From Deltaproteobacteria bacterium (GTDB lineage Bacteria; Desulfobacterota; Desulfobacteria; Desulfobacterales; GCA-2748835): 62,988 nt of DNA. Positions 46,268 through 55,823 of this stretch are shown here, piece after piece (within the stretch, counting starts at the first letter, position 1; each line of letters begins with the position of its first letter). Location: NCBI GenBank assembly GCA_002748835.1, contig PDTL01000024.1, forward strand, positions 1 to 62,988, given 5' to 3'. Both the position numbers and the translations under genes were made by a program. Under the pieces are notes generated by a model, which was given only the letters and a program-made list of their open reading frames with translations, searched no databases and was not told the origin of the DNA.

Positions 46268-47089
46268 ATGTTCACACCAGCTGATTCATGCCGGGAAATG
46301 GTGAAAAAAGAGCCGGATGCCCTGCATCCGGATCCCCTGGCCTTAACGCTTTCCACCCCGCGCTCCCTGAGGTGGGCGATCTCCTGGTCGGACCTGATGA
46401 TGACCCTGTTCATCCTGTTTGTCTGTCTCTATGTCTACGCGTCTGCACGGCGTGATCTGGATTTCGGTAAAGGCGCCGGCGTCGAGGCTGTCGAAGAAAC
46501 CGGCGGCGGTGTGGTGGCGCAATCGCCACGGCTTTCCGATGATTACCGTGCCCGAAATCAGACCTTGAGCGATATTTACGAGGAGAGTGTTCGCCTCGTC
46601 AAAGACGCGTATCGGGAAAAAATTGCCGATGTGAAAATGGTTTCCGATTCTGCGGTTCGAATTATTCTGACCGGCGACCTACTGTTTAAGACCGGCCAGG
46701 CCGAGCTTCGCGGACCGGCGGTGGAAACCCTGATCAATGTGGCGGAGATGCTCCGGGGAACGCCCTGGGTGATCAATGTGGCCGGCCATACCGATAATAC
46801 GCCGATTCATTCGGACCGGTTTCCCACCAATTGGGAACTCTCCGCGACCCGTGCCTGCCGGGTGGCGCGTTTTCTCATTGAGGAGATGAAATTGCCGTCT
46901 GACCGGTTTCTGATCACCGGGCATGCCTATCACCAGCCCCTCCGGCCCAATACCACCCGGGGAAATCGAATGCTCAACCGGCGCGTGGAGATTGTGATCA
47001 TGAAAGACCGGCCAGGTGGCGAGGGAGCCGGGTATCATCCGGTTTTTCAGGAGATGTATCGGCGGGATGCGGCCCGCGTGGTAGAATGA
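46268..47089 (+). CDS. motB: Flagellar motor stator protein MotB-like (OmpA domain)
   Basis: A 273-aa inner-membrane protein. A single transmembrane segment (about 36-58, WAISWSDLMMTLFILFV) contains Asp42, the expected proton- or sodium-carrying residue. The periplasmic OmpA-like peptidoglycan-binding domain has VAGHTDNTP, NWELSATRA and NRMLNRRVEIVIM. It anchors the stator to the wall and carries ions with MotA. GAGGAA lies before the ATG. The order motB-motA is the reverse of the enteric arrangement. The gene is divergent from flagellin. Confidence 0.85.
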   Translation: MFTPADSCREMVKKEPDALHPDPLALTLSTPRSLRWAISWSDLMMTLFILFVCLYVYASARRDLDFGKGAGVEAVEETGGGVVAQSPRLSDDYRARNQTLSDIYEESVRLVKDAYREKIADVKMVSDSAVRIILTGDLLFKTGQAELRGPAVETLINVAEMLRGTPWVINVAGHTDNTPIHSDRFPTNWELSATRACRVARFLIEEMKLPSDRFLITGHAYHQPLRPNTTRGNRMLNRRVEIVIMKDRPGGEGAGYHPVFQEMYRRDAARVVE

Positions 47090-47227
47090 TATACGGTTAT
47101 GCGTTCAGGTCCAGGGAGCGGTTTCGCTTCATTAAGATCGCTTAAAAAATGGCAGTATTCCTCCACTTCATCCAGGATAAGATGAGCAATCTGAACGTCC
47201 ACTGTCATTGAACCGACAGGAGGGGAT

Positions 47228-48238
47228 ATGGAACGACAGGATACGGCAGATAACGCCATGCCGAAACCAGAGGCGCAGGCAGCAGCGGATCCGGAAGCGG
47301 CGGAGCCGGAGAAAGGGGCGTCCTGGTATCGGCACCGCAACCTGCTGGGGCTGATCCTTTTTTGCGCCCTGTTTGTGGGCGGGTTTGCCATCCATGGGAA
47401 TCTGGGGCTCTACTTCAATCTCGCTGGTCTGATGATCATACTTGGCGGTATTTTCGGGGCTGCCGTGATCAGTTTTCGTCTGGACCGGCTGATGCTGGTC
47501 TGCCGGGTGCTGAAATCGTCCTTTCGTAAAAAAGTGACGGAACCGGAGGACATTGTGGAGGTGCTTGTGGATCTGTCCCTGAAAAGCAAGTTCCACGGTC
47601 TGCTGTCTCTGGAAGCGGATGGAGCGGAAACCACGGTAATTTTCCTGCGCCGGGCCCTCGGCTTTCTGGTGGACGGATACCCGGAGTCCCAGATGCGGGA
47701 GTTGCTCAACACGGAGATGGTCTTTTTCAGGCTCCGCCGGGATGAAATTGAACGCGTGCTGATCGCACTTGCTGATTTTTCTCCCTCCTTTGGCCTGGTC
47801 GGCAGTGTGGTAGGGCTGATCGGCATGCTCGCCGGGATTGGGGATACGGCAATCATACTGAAAACCATTCCGGTGGCCCTGACCTCCACTTTGTATGGGA
47901 TTATTTTTGCCAATTTTGTATTTTTGCCCCTGGCGGCTCACTTAAGAGAACTGACAAACCGGGAACTGCTGCTCCAGAAGATGATTATGGAAGGGGTGAT
48001 TGCCATTGGCAGTGATCTTCATCCGCGGATACTCGAAGAACAACTCAAATCGTTCCTCACCCCGTCATCGCGTGACGTCAAGCTGGTTTCCATCGAGCGG
48101 ATCCGGGAAAAATTCCAGATTCAACCATCAGATATGAGTCGTATGGCCGATGCTACGGAATCCTCCTCTGAGGAAAGCGAGGGCATGATGCTAAAACAAC
48201 ACAAAGGTGCGGCTGACACTGACGGGAATAACCACTGA
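47228..48238 (+). CDS. motA: MotA/TolQ/ExbB-family stator protein
   Basis: A 336-aa membrane protein with four hydrophobic segments: LLGLILFCALFVGGFAI, NLAGLMIILGGIFGAAVI, GLVGSVVGLIGMLAGIG and ALTSTLYGIIFANFVFLPLA. There is a large cytoplasmic loop between segments 2 and 3, as in MotA. The C-terminal tail is cytoplasmic. It partners the MotB-like protein encoded 138 bp upstream. AGGAGG precedes the ATG. A charged, Glu/Pro-rich N-terminal extension of about 35 residues is longer than usual. Confidence 0.85.
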   Translation: MERQDTADNAMPKPEAQAAADPEAAEPEKGASWYRHRNLLGLILFCALFVGGFAIHGNLGLYFNLAGLMIILGGIFGAAVISFRLDRLMLVCRVLKSSFRKKVTEPEDIVEVLVDLSLKSKFHGLLSLEADGAETTVIFLRRALGFLVDGYPESQMRELLNTEMVFFRLRRDEIERVLIALADFSPSFGLVGSVVGLIGMLAGIGDTAIILKTIPVALTSTLYGIIFANFVFLPLAAHLRELTNRELLLQKMIMEGVIAIGSDLHPRILEEQLKSFLTPSSRDVKLVSIERIREKFQIQPSDMSRMADATESSSEESEGMMLKQHKGAADTDGNNH

Positions 48239-48363
48239 AAAACCTCCGGGTATGCGGTTTGACATCCGGGGGTGCTTTGGTGTAATTCATCCCGCTGTAA
48301 AGGAAAATGTCGGGATGTTTTTCGTATTTTCCGTTTGTAGACCATGAATAAGGAGATCGTTGG

Positions 48364-49725
48364 TTGAAGATAATTATCGTTGGGGCGGGTGAAGTCGGGT
48401 ATCATATTGCCAGCCGTCTGGCCTTGGAAAACAAGGATGTGGTGGTCATTGACCAGAAGCCGGAGGCGGTCCGAAGGATAGCCGAGCATGTGGACGCCCA
48501 GGTGATTCAGGGGTCGGGCAGCAGCCCGGTGGTGCTCGAGCGGGCAGGTCTCAAGGATGCCGATATTCTGCTGGCGGTCACGAACAGTGACGAGATCAAT
48601 CTGATCGCCTGCCTGGTGGCCAACATGATTTCCCCGGCCACCAAAAAACTCGCGCGTATCCGTCACGCAGACTTTGATAACTACCACGCCTTGTTCAAAG
48701 AAAACGCACCGTATATTGATACGGTGATCAACCCCGAAATCGAGGTCATTAAAACCATCGAAACCCTCATGTGCGCGCCGGGTGCTGTGGATGTGGGCGA
48801 GTTTGCCGATGGGCGGGTGAACTTTGTCGGTGTGCGGCTCTCTGAAAACAGCCGGCTTTCCGGCATACGGCTCATGGATCTGCGGTCGGAAGTCGAGGAC
48901 GCCCCGCTTATTGCCGCCGTGGTGCGAAAAGATGAGTTGATCATCCCCCGGGGGAACGACCGGCTGCATGCCGGAGACCTGGTCTATTTCATCAGTGAAC
49001 GGGATCGGCTGGAGCAGACGCTTCAGCTGTTTGGGAAACAGTCCCATCCGGTTCGGCGGGCCATCATCGTCGGCGGCGGACAGATCGGCACCCGGCTGGC
49101 CCGCAAGTTGGTGAAAAAAGGGGTCCAGACCAAGGTGGTGGAAAAAGATGTGGCCCGGTGCGACGCCCTGGCCGAGCAGCTGAATAAAGCCATCATCATT
49201 CACGGCGATGCATCGGATCAGACGATTCTGTCAGAGGAGAATATCCGGGATACGGATATGGTGGTCACCCTGACCGATGATGAGGAGACCAACATCCTGG
49301 TTTCGCTTCTGGCAAAACGGATGGGCGCCCGGGCTGCCATTACCAAGATCAGTAAGTTCAGCTATCTCCCCCTGATGCCGGCCATCGGCATTGATCAGGT
49401 GGTAAGCCCCCGGCTGTCCGCCATTGACAGTATCCTGCGGCATATCCGAAAAGGACGGATTCTGTCCGCGCTCTCCGTGAACGGGGAGCAGGCGGAGGTC
49501 ATGGAAGCGGTTGCCATGGAGACCTCTGATATTGTCGGAAAACCCCTGAAAAAGATCCAGTTTCCCAAGGGGGCCTTGCTGATCGGCGTGGTGCGGGACG
49601 ATGCCATCATCATTCCCTCGGGCGCGACGCAGGTAGAACCCGGTGATCGGGTGATTATATTTGCCAGACGTCCGGCGGTCCCTAAAATTGAAAAGATTCT
49701 GACCGTGAAGCTGGAGTTCTTCTGA
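48364..49725 (+). CDS. trkA: Trk potassium uptake regulator TrkA
   Basis: A 453-aa cytoplasmic NAD-binding subunit that gates TrkH. Two RCK_N domains are visible from Rossmann motifs VGAGEVGYHIA (about 5-15) and VGGGQIGTRLA (about 237-247), each followed by an RCK_C domain (VGVRLSENSRL; IGVVRDDAIIIPSG). The start is TTG at 48364. The stop is one base before the trkH ATG, so the two are an operon. Confidence 0.94.
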   Translation: MKIIIVGAGEVGYHIASRLALENKDVVVIDQKPEAVRRIAEHVDAQVIQGSGSSPVVLERAGLKDADILLAVTNSDEINLIACLVANMISPATKKLARIRHADFDNYHALFKENAPYIDTVINPEIEVIKTIETLMCAPGAVDVGEFADGRVNFVGVRLSENSRLSGIRLMDLRSEVEDAPLIAAVVRKDELIIPRGNDRLHAGDLVYFISERDRLEQTLQLFGKQSHPVRRAIIVGGGQIGTRLARKLVKKGVQTKVVEKDVARCDALAEQLNKAIIIHGDASDQTILSEENIRDTDMVVTLTDDEETNILVSLLAKRMGARAAITKISKFSYLPLMPAIGIDQVVSPRLSAIDSILRHIRKGRILSALSVNGEQAEVMEAVAMETSDIVGKPLKKIQFPKGALLIGVVRDDAIIIPSGATQVEPGDRVIIFARRPAVPKIEKILTVKLEFF

Positions 49726-49726
49726 T

Positions 49727-51175
49727 ATGCGCTGGCCTTATATACTGAAGATTATCGGTGTGATGGTACTGACCATTGGCTTTTTAATGCTTCTGCCTCT
49801 CTTGTGCAGCCTTTGGTATCAGGATGCTTCCCGTGTGCCCATCGCGGTCTCTATGGCCATTACCGTTGCCGTGGGCAGCCTGTTGTATATGTGCTTTTCA
49901 TTTCCCATCAAAGAGGCGCTGACCCAGCGGGAAGGTATGGCGATTGTGGCATTGGGGTGGACCACCGTGGGGTTTTTCGGTGCACTACCGTTTTATCTGG
50001 GCGGCATTTTCCCTGGGTTTACGGATGCGGTTTTTGAGTCTGTGTCCGGATTTACCACCACCGGATCATCGGTATTGACGGATATCGCGTCTTTGCCCAA
50101 AGGACTGCTGTTCTGGAGAAGCCAGATCCAGTGGCTGGGCGGTATGGGAATCATCGTGATGTCTGTTGCCGTGCTTCCGTTTCTTGGTGTCGGAGGCATG
50201 CAGCTGTACAAGGCGGAAGTCCCCAGCCCGGTGCCGGACAAGCTGACCCCGCGGATCAGCGAAAGTGCCATGATCCTCTGGAGGGTCTATGCCGGCATCT
50301 CTGTGGTGGAGGTGATCTTTCTGCTGTTCGGGGGCATGAGTTTGTATGATGCCGTCTGCCACACCTTCACCACCATGCCCACTGGCGGGTTTTCCACAAA
50401 AAATCTGTCGGTTGCCGGATTTGACAGTGTTTACATTGATATGGTGATCACGATCTTCATGATTATTGCCGGTATCAATTTTTCGCTTCATTTCCAGCTG
50501 CTGCGGGGGCGTCCGCTGGCCTTCTGGCGGGATACGGAGTGCCGGTTCTTTCTGATCGTGGTGGGGCTTTTGACCGTGCTTGTCACCCTTAACCTGTGGG
50601 GGCCGGTCTATGATACGGCCGGGGCGGCGTTCCGTTACGGTTTCTTTCAGGTGGTGTCGATCATCACCACCACCGGCTATGCCACGGCCGATTATGAGCT
50701 CTGGCCGGCGTTTTCACAGGTGGTGATTTTTTTCCTTATGTTCATGGGCGCGTCTGCCGGCTCCACTGGCGGGGGGATGAAGTGTGTTCGCTTGCTGGTT
50801 GCCGTGAAATACTGCTACCGGGAGCTGTTTAAACTGATCCATCCTCATGCCGTGGCCCAGGTGAAGCTGGGGGGGGTGAGCGTTGGCGATGATGTGGTGC
50901 GGAGTATCATGGGATTTTTGGCCTTGTACATCCTGCTTTTCATGGTTGGTTCGCTGATCATGGCATCTCTGGGTGTGGATATCCTGACCGCAATTTCTTC
51001 AGTGGCCTCGTGCATCGGAAACATCGGTCCGGGATTCGGTTTTGTGGGACCGGCTGAGAATTTTTCCGCAATTCCCGCATTGGGAAAATGGGTGCTGGTT
51101 TGGTGTATGCTTCTGGGAAGACTGGAAATCTATACCGTAATAATCCTCCTGGTTCCGGAATTCTGGCGACGGTAG
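49727..51175 (+). CDS. trkH: Trk potassium channel subunit TrkH
   Basis: A 482-aa inner-membrane K+ channel with about ten membrane segments. The four pore loops are recognisable by TTTGSSV, MPTGGFST, TTTGYATAD and GSTGGGMK, which carry the selectivity Gly residues. It takes up K+ under control of TrkA. No strong terminator is seen after the stop. Confidence 0.94.
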   Translation: MRWPYILKIIGVMVLTIGFLMLLPLLCSLWYQDASRVPIAVSMAITVAVGSLLYMCFSFPIKEALTQREGMAIVALGWTTVGFFGALPFYLGGIFPGFTDAVFESVSGFTTTGSSVLTDIASLPKGLLFWRSQIQWLGGMGIIVMSVAVLPFLGVGGMQLYKAEVPSPVPDKLTPRISESAMILWRVYAGISVVEVIFLLFGGMSLYDAVCHTFTTMPTGGFSTKNLSVAGFDSVYIDMVITIFMIIAGINFSLHFQLLRGRPLAFWRDTECRFFLIVVGLLTVLVTLNLWGPVYDTAGAAFRYGFFQVVSIITTTGYATADYELWPAFSQVVIFFLMFMGASAGSTGGGMKCVRLLVAVKYCYRELFKLIHPHAVAQVKLGGVSVGDDVVRSIMGFLALYILLFMVGSLIMASLGVDILTAISSVASCIGNIGPGFGFVGPAENFSAIPALGKWVLVWCMLLGRLEIYTVIILLVPEFWRR

Positions 51176-51196
51176 AAAAAAAAATAAAAATGGTGC

Positions 51197-51225
51197 TTGA
51201 CATGCGCCGGGGATTCGGATAAAAA
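51197..51225 (+). promoter_or_regulatory. Sigma-70 promoter for the tRNA cluster
   Basis: TTGACA, a 17-base spacer and TAAAAA lie about 85 bp before the first tRNA-Glu. The match and spacing are near ideal. Confidence 0.65.
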
Positions 51226-51310
51226 TACCTTCGTTTTGACCTTCAAAACAGTTTTGAATGTAGATAATAGCTCTTTTTAACTATATGTAAATAAAAGCAA
51301 TTTTGATCAT

Positions 51311-51388
51311 GTCCCCATCGTCTAGCCCGGTCCAGGACACCGGCCTTTCACGCCGGCGACAGGGGTTCGAATCCCCTTGGGGACGCCA
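51311..51388 (+). tRNA. tRNA-Glu (TTC)
   Basis: Acceptor GTCCCCA pairs with TGGGGAC. The anticodon loop is CTTTCAC between CCGGC and GCCGG, giving anticodon TTC. The T loop is GGTTCGAATCC and CCA is encoded. The copy at 51575-51652 is identical. Confidence 0.97.
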
Positions 51389-51451
51389 CGTTCAGCAAGG
51401 CATTTCAGGAAGCATTGAAATACACGCCAGACATGAAAAGCGGAAAAAAGT

Positions 51452-51480
51452 TTGACAAAAAAGCCGCTTTCGACTAATTT
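51452..51480 (+). promoter_or_regulatory. Sigma-70 promoter before tRNA-Lys
   Basis: TTGACA, a 17-base spacer and TAATTT, ending 18 bp before tRNA-Lys. It would allow the Lys-Glu pair to be transcribed apart from the first Glu gene. Confidence 0.65.
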
Positions 51481-51497
51481 GCTTTTGTTTTACTATT

Positions 51498-51573
51498 GGG
51501 TCGTTAACTCAGTCGGTAGAGTAGCTGCCTTTTAAGCAGCGAGTCACTGGTTCGAGCCCAGTACGACCCACCA
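51498..51573 (+). tRNA. tRNA-Lys (TTT)
   Basis: Acceptor GGGTCGT pairs with ACGACCC. The anticodon loop is CTTTTAA between GCTGC and GCAGC, giving TTT. CCA is encoded. One base separates it from the second tRNA-Glu. Confidence 0.97.
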
Positions 51574-51574
51574 T

Positions 51575-51652
51575 GTCCCCATCGTCTAGCCCGGTCCAGG
51601 ACACCGGCCTTTCACGCCGGCGACAGGGGTTCGAATCCCCTTGGGGACGCCA
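51575..51652 (+). tRNA. tRNA-Glu (TTC), second copy
   Basis: Identical over all 78 bases to 51311-51388, including the encoded CCA. Confidence 0.97.
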
Positions 51653-51661
51653 TTTGCGAAT

Positions 51662-51691
51662 CAAAGCCAATCCATCTATGGGTTGGCTTTG
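51662..51691 (+). terminator. Hairpin after the tRNA cluster
   Basis: A stem of about 12 bp (CAAAGCCAATCC with GGGTTGGCTTTG, one wobble) around a six-base loop lies nine bases after the last tRNA. The following T run is poor. Confidence 0.6.
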
Positions 51692-51702
51692 TCATTTATA
51701 TC

Positions 51703-51740
51703 AAGGCCTTTTGGAAATTGCTTCTGGGAGGCCTTTTTTT
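51703..51740 (+). terminator. Second terminator after the tRNA cluster
   Basis: AAGGCCT pairs with AGGCCTT across a 19-base loop and runs directly into seven T. It backs up the hairpin just upstream. Confidence 0.6.
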
Positions 51741-51948
51741 ACGTGAACCGCTTGGCTTATACTTATTGGATTTAAATCTGTGCTTCCGATCACTTTGTTT
51801 TACTGCCGTTTAATCGTTACCTGAAACGGTCTCCCAGATTGCAAAAAAAGTGCAAGACCGGTTGCGTACGGAGATATTTATCTATAGGGTATACGCAATA
51901 ATCGCATGCCAATATCACACCACACACCCAAATCCGGAGGAACCTGAT

Positions 51949-52923
51949 ATGAAAACCCGCTTTACAGAACTTTTTGGCATTGAGCACCCGATTATGCAGG
52001 GCGGGATGCATTATGTGGCGTTCGCGGAAATGGCGGCTGCTGTTTCCAATGCCGGCGGACTGGGGATCATAACCGCACTGACCCAGAAATCGCCGGAAGA
52101 TCTTTCCCGGGAGATTGCCCGGTGCCGGGAGCTGACAGATAAACCCTTCGGGGTCAACCTCACCTTTCTTCCCATTGTGATCTCACCGGATTATACCGGG
52201 TTCATTGACGCGATCATCGACGGCGGGGTGAAAATTGTGGAGACGGCCGGCCGAAACCCGGAACCGTATATGAAACAGCTGAAAGACGGTGGGATTACGG
52301 TGATTCACAAGTGCACAGCGGTTCGCCATGCCCTGAAAGCCGAAGCCATCGGTTGTGATGCCGTATCGGTTGACGGTTTTGAGTGCGGCGGGCATCCGGG
52401 GGAAGACGATATTCCGAACATGATTCTGCTCCCCCGGGCAGCGGAAGCCCTGACCATTCCCTTTATCGCTTCCGGCGGTATGGCTGACGGCCGGAGTCTG
52501 GTGGCGGCCTTGGCACTGGGGGCTGAAGGGGTGAACATGGGTACGCGGTTTATCGCGACAAAGGAAGCGCCGGTGCATGAGAATGTGAAACAGGCGATTC
52601 TTGACGCAACTGAACGCGATACCCGGCTGATTATGCGGGCCCTGAAAAATACCGAGCGGGTGATGGCCAACGCGGCCGTTGACCGGCTCATGGAAAAGGA
52701 AGCTGATCTGGGGGACAACCTCACCTTTGAAGACATCATCGATGAAGTGGCCGGTGTCTATCCGCGGATCATGAAAGAGGGCGATATGGATGCGGGGGCC
52801 TGGTCCTGCGGCATGGTGGCCGGACTGATCAACGATATCCCCACCTGCCAGGCGCTCGTGGACCGGATCATGGCTGAGGCGGATCACCTGATCAGGACGC
52901 GGCTGGCCGGTCTGCTTTGTTAG
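51949..52923 (+). CDS. Nitronate monooxygenase-like flavoprotein
   Basis: A 324-aa FMN TIM-barrel protein of the 2-nitropropane dioxygenase family. Seen: MQGGMHYVAFAEMAAAVSNAGGLG, GFECGGHPGEDD, IASGGMADGRSLVAAL and GAEGVNMGTRFIAT for FMN phosphate binding. Members oxidise nitronates or act as enoyl reductases in lipid pathways; in an anaerobe the second type of role is equally possible. The start at 51949 has GGAGG upstream; the open frame reaches 51850 without a ribosome site. The MBL-fold gene follows after seven bases. Confidence 0.85.
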   Translation: MKTRFTELFGIEHPIMQGGMHYVAFAEMAAAVSNAGGLGIITALTQKSPEDLSREIARCRELTDKPFGVNLTFLPIVISPDYTGFIDAIIDGGVKIVETAGRNPEPYMKQLKDGGITVIHKCTAVRHALKAEAIGCDAVSVDGFECGGHPGEDDIPNMILLPRAAEALTIPFIASGGMADGRSLVAALALGAEGVNMGTRFIATKEAPVHENVKQAILDATERDTRLIMRALKNTERVMANAAVDRLMEKEADLGDNLTFEDIIDEVAGVYPRIMKEGDMDAGAWSCGMVAGLINDIPTCQALVDRIMAEADHLIRTRLAGLLC

Positions 52924-52930
52924 TCAGGTA

Positions 52931-54097
52931 ATGAACAGAAAAGAGATGGAAATGACCCCGGAAGAACGACGTGAAAAAGTCTTTCATATGGGGATCACCC
53001 TGTTAAGCGACACGGACCGGCTCAACCGGGCCAGCTCAGCCGCCAATACCTGCGTGTTTTATATCGGCAAAACCTGTTATGTGCTGGACCCGGCATTTGG
53101 AAAAAAACGGCGGAAGGAACTGGCCCCGCTGATCCGGAACGCGGATACCGTGCATGTTCTCTGCACCCATTACCACAATGACCATTGCGCCAACAACGGC
53201 TGGGTGGCGAGAAAGGGCTCGAAAATTTACTATCACCACCGGATCCGCCGAAAGATCAGGTACTTGCGGACCAATGGCACGGGCCAGATCCGGATGATGG
53301 CCCGGGAAATGGAACTGCCCGGCATGCTGCGGCGGTTTAAGATGTTTCCCGGGTGGATGATTACAGCCGTGCTGTTTTCAGCACGGATTTCCACTTTTTT
53401 TCCAGCCGCGTTTTTGTTTGTCGTCAGCTATCTTTATTCTTTGAAGAATATCGGCCGGATCCGTTCCGGATGGCTGAAGGCGGCGTACCTGACGCCGGAA
53501 ACAGCCGTCACCCTGTCGCTGGCGGGTATGAACGTCATGGGCTGGCAGGTTGATGACGGGCTGTATGCCATGGAGGCACCGGGACACACGGATGACCATC
53601 TGGTGTATTATCTGGCATCTGATAAGGTTCTGTTTGCCGGGGATGCGCTGAATTTTCTCAACGGAAATGATATTCAGTTCGGAGATATTGAACAGGTCCA
53701 CGAGACCCTCGATTTTTTGCATGCCTTTGTGGCCAAAGAACAGGTGGAAGTGCTCTTTCAGGGACATTATTATCCGGTGTTTGGTACCGCAGCCATTCTG
53801 GATCACATCGATACCATCAGAAATCAGCACCGGGAGATGTATACGGTGGCCTGTTCGGTCATTGCAGGAATGCCGGATGCCTTTGGATTCGATGACGCCC
53901 TTGCGGCCTTTCAGACCTATCCGTCGGAGCTGGCACATGGCTTGTCAAAAATAACATTTCCCCGTTCTACGCTGGTCTTTATGGATGTATATTTGCTGAA
54001 AGTACTTCACACATCAGGATATACACGGGGGAAAGACCGGATGTGGAGGCGGTATGCTGTTACTTCACCGACATCATTCAAAACAAACCCATTGTAA
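52931..54097 (+). CDS. Metallo-beta-lactamase-fold hydrolase
   Basis: A 388-aa protein. CTHYHNDHCANNG (about 76-88) is the H-x-H-x-D-H metal motif; further ligands fit APGHTDDH and LFAGDALNF. A hydrophobic stretch (WMITAVLFSARISTFFPAAFLFVV, about 141-164) is unusual and may mark a membrane-associated cap. The substrate is unknown. The last 30 or so residues look non-native: another frame over about 54000-54171 reads on with good coding character (DIIQNKPIVSCKYKIYDPGN) to a stop at 54169-54171, so a frameshift near the C-terminus is possible. Confidence 0.78.
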   Translation: MNRKEMEMTPEERREKVFHMGITLLSDTDRLNRASSAANTCVFYIGKTCYVLDPAFGKKRRKELAPLIRNADTVHVLCTHYHNDHCANNGWVARKGSKIYYHHRIRRKIRYLRTNGTGQIRMMAREMELPGMLRRFKMFPGWMITAVLFSARISTFFPAAFLFVVSYLYSLKNIGRIRSGWLKAAYLTPETAVTLSLAGMNVMGWQVDDGLYAMEAPGHTDDHLVYYLASDKVLFAGDALNFLNGNDIQFGDIEQVHETLDFLHAFVAKEQVEVLFQGHYYPVFGTAAILDHIDTIRNQHREMYTVACSVIAGMPDAFGFDDALAAFQTYPSELAHGLSKITFPRSTLVFMDVYLLKVLHTSGYTRGKDRMWRRYAVTSPTSFKTNPL

Positions 54098-54190
54098 GCT
54101 GCAAATACAAAATCTACGATCCCGGAAACCATTACCGCTATTTCGGGTCACTCAAGGGAACGACCCTTTGAGGTAAAGGTGGGAATCCGT

Positions 54191-55597
54191 TTACACCATC
54201 AGCCCCCATAAATCCTTTTCAGGCAGCAGGCTGCCTGTCTGCTGATACACCGTGTGCCGGCTTTTGGCCGCTGCTTCGAGCACACCGACATGGATATCCA
54301 CATAATCATACACCCGGGCATGGGTTTTCCCCGGACCCGGTCTCAGAATTCTTCCCAGATACTGAATAAGCCGGCCGGAGAATTTGACCGGATAGATGAG
54401 AAACAAGGTCGTGAGCCGATTGGAATCAAAACCTTCTCCGATGAGCTGACTGGTGGCAATGAGCACTTTGACGGCGCCGTTGTTCAGTTTGTCCATCACT
54501 GCTTTTCGTTCTGTGGCCTTTAAATCTCCGGTGAGCAGCTCGGCATCCACACCATGTCTGTATTTCAGAAGCGCACGGATGGTTTCGCAGTGGATCTTGC
54601 GATCAGACAAGACCAGGCAGGTGCCATTGCCCGATTCCGCTTCAGCTGCATGGGCCACATCCGCTGCAATCATGATGTTGCGCTGTTGGTCCTGGGTCAG
54701 CACTTTCATCAGCTTGGTGTAATACAGGCTGCCGTCGATATCAGACTGAAAATCGGTCTGGCGGAAACAGATTTCCGCTTTCAGAATGTCTCCCTGTTTT
54801 ATCAGATGCTTTTTATCCACTTCATGCACCGCATCACCTAAGTGCCAGAAGATCAGCTTTGACAGCCGGTCTCGCCGCCAGGGGGTGGCAGAGAGCCCGG
54901 TCATGTATTTGGCGTCAAAGGGTGTCACCGCTTCCGTGAAGGTTCGGCTGGGGGCCCGGTGGCATTCATCTACAACCACGTAACCGATTCGGGGAACCAC
55001 CTCATCTACCCGTTTGTAGAGCGACTGAACCATGGCAACTGTCACCTGGTCGCCGATCCGGTTATGACCGTCACCGATCATTCCCACCGCAGCGGCGGGA
55101 ATGGATAAAAACGTCTCGATGCGGTCGATCCACTGCCTTGCAAGGTCTTTGGTATGTACAATGATCAGGGTGGGTTGACGCCTCCTGCTGATCAGATAGA
55201 GCTGCATGACGGTTTTGCCGGCGCCGGTCGGCGCGGTCAACACACCAAAATCTTTTTTCAGAATTGCGTCGCAGGCGGTCTGCTGGAAGGGCTTCAGGGT
55301 GCCGTTGAAGGTAAGGTCAATATCCGGAAACGATCTGCGGTGGTCCTTAATTTCAAAGGAAAGATCAAACATCCGGCAGGTATTGATCAGCTCCCGCATG
55401 AACCCTCGGGGCATACAGATGCCTTCGGGCGCTGGCGCGTAAAAGGTCAGATCCCGGGGCACGCCTCTATTAGAACGGCCCTGGCGGTTATTGTCTACCC
55501 ACTTGGGGTTTTGCAGGGTAAGCATGCGCTTGAGATGGGATGCGACAGGCTCGGGTACGTCTGGCAGACAAATGTGGTGGCTCAGTTGAATAATCAT
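54191..55597 (-). CDS. Superfamily 2 DNA/RNA helicase (SSL2/UvsW-like)
   Basis: A 468-aa helicase. Motif I is TAPTGAGKTVM, motif II VVVDECHRAP, motif III GLSATPWRRDR, motif VI YLGRILRPGPGK. The N-terminal 100 residues precede FQQTACDAIL (Q-motif-like) and may bind nucleic acid. It resembles XPB/SSL2-type and phage UvsW helicases, which remodel DNA during repair. It appears monocistronic. The exact role is not established. Confidence 0.85.
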   Translation of the reverse strand: MIIQLSHHICLPDVPEPVASHLKRMLTLQNPKWVDNNRQGRSNRGVPRDLTFYAPAPEGICMPRGFMRELINTCRMFDLSFEIKDHRRSFPDIDLTFNGTLKPFQQTACDAILKKDFGVLTAPTGAGKTVMQLYLISRRRQPTLIIVHTKDLARQWIDRIETFLSIPAAAVGMIGDGHNRIGDQVTVAMVQSLYKRVDEVVPRIGYVVVDECHRAPSRTFTEAVTPFDAKYMTGLSATPWRRDRLSKLIFWHLGDAVHEVDKKHLIKQGDILKAEICFRQTDFQSDIDGSLYYTKLMKVLTQDQQRNIMIAADVAHAAEAESGNGTCLVLSDRKIHCETIRALLKYRHGVDAELLTGDLKATERKAVMDKLNNGAVKVLIATSQLIGEGFDSNRLTTLFLIYPVKFSGRLIQYLGRILRPGPGKTHARVYDYVDIHVGVLEAAAKSRHTVYQQTGSLLPEKDLWGLMV

Positions 55598-55823
55598 CCG
55601 TCATCATTGTGTTTGTGTGTGAAAGCAGGAGCGTACTGTTATAAAATCTACGCGTCTTTATAACAGGTATTGACCCGTTTGTGCCAGAATTTTACTTGTC
55701 CCCCAATTGGGATATGGCATAATAAAGAAACGTATTCCTGCCGAACAATGTGCTGCATAGGGCACTAACCGGTGCAGCACGGCCTGTCCGGATGACGTTT
55801 TCCCTTTAACACGGAGCCGTAAC

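Noticed and set aside
47047..47206. Minus-strand frame reading MTVDVQIAHLILDEVEEY between motB and motA
   Set aside because: It looks amphipathic but has no ribosome site and overlaps the motB end; support is too weak.
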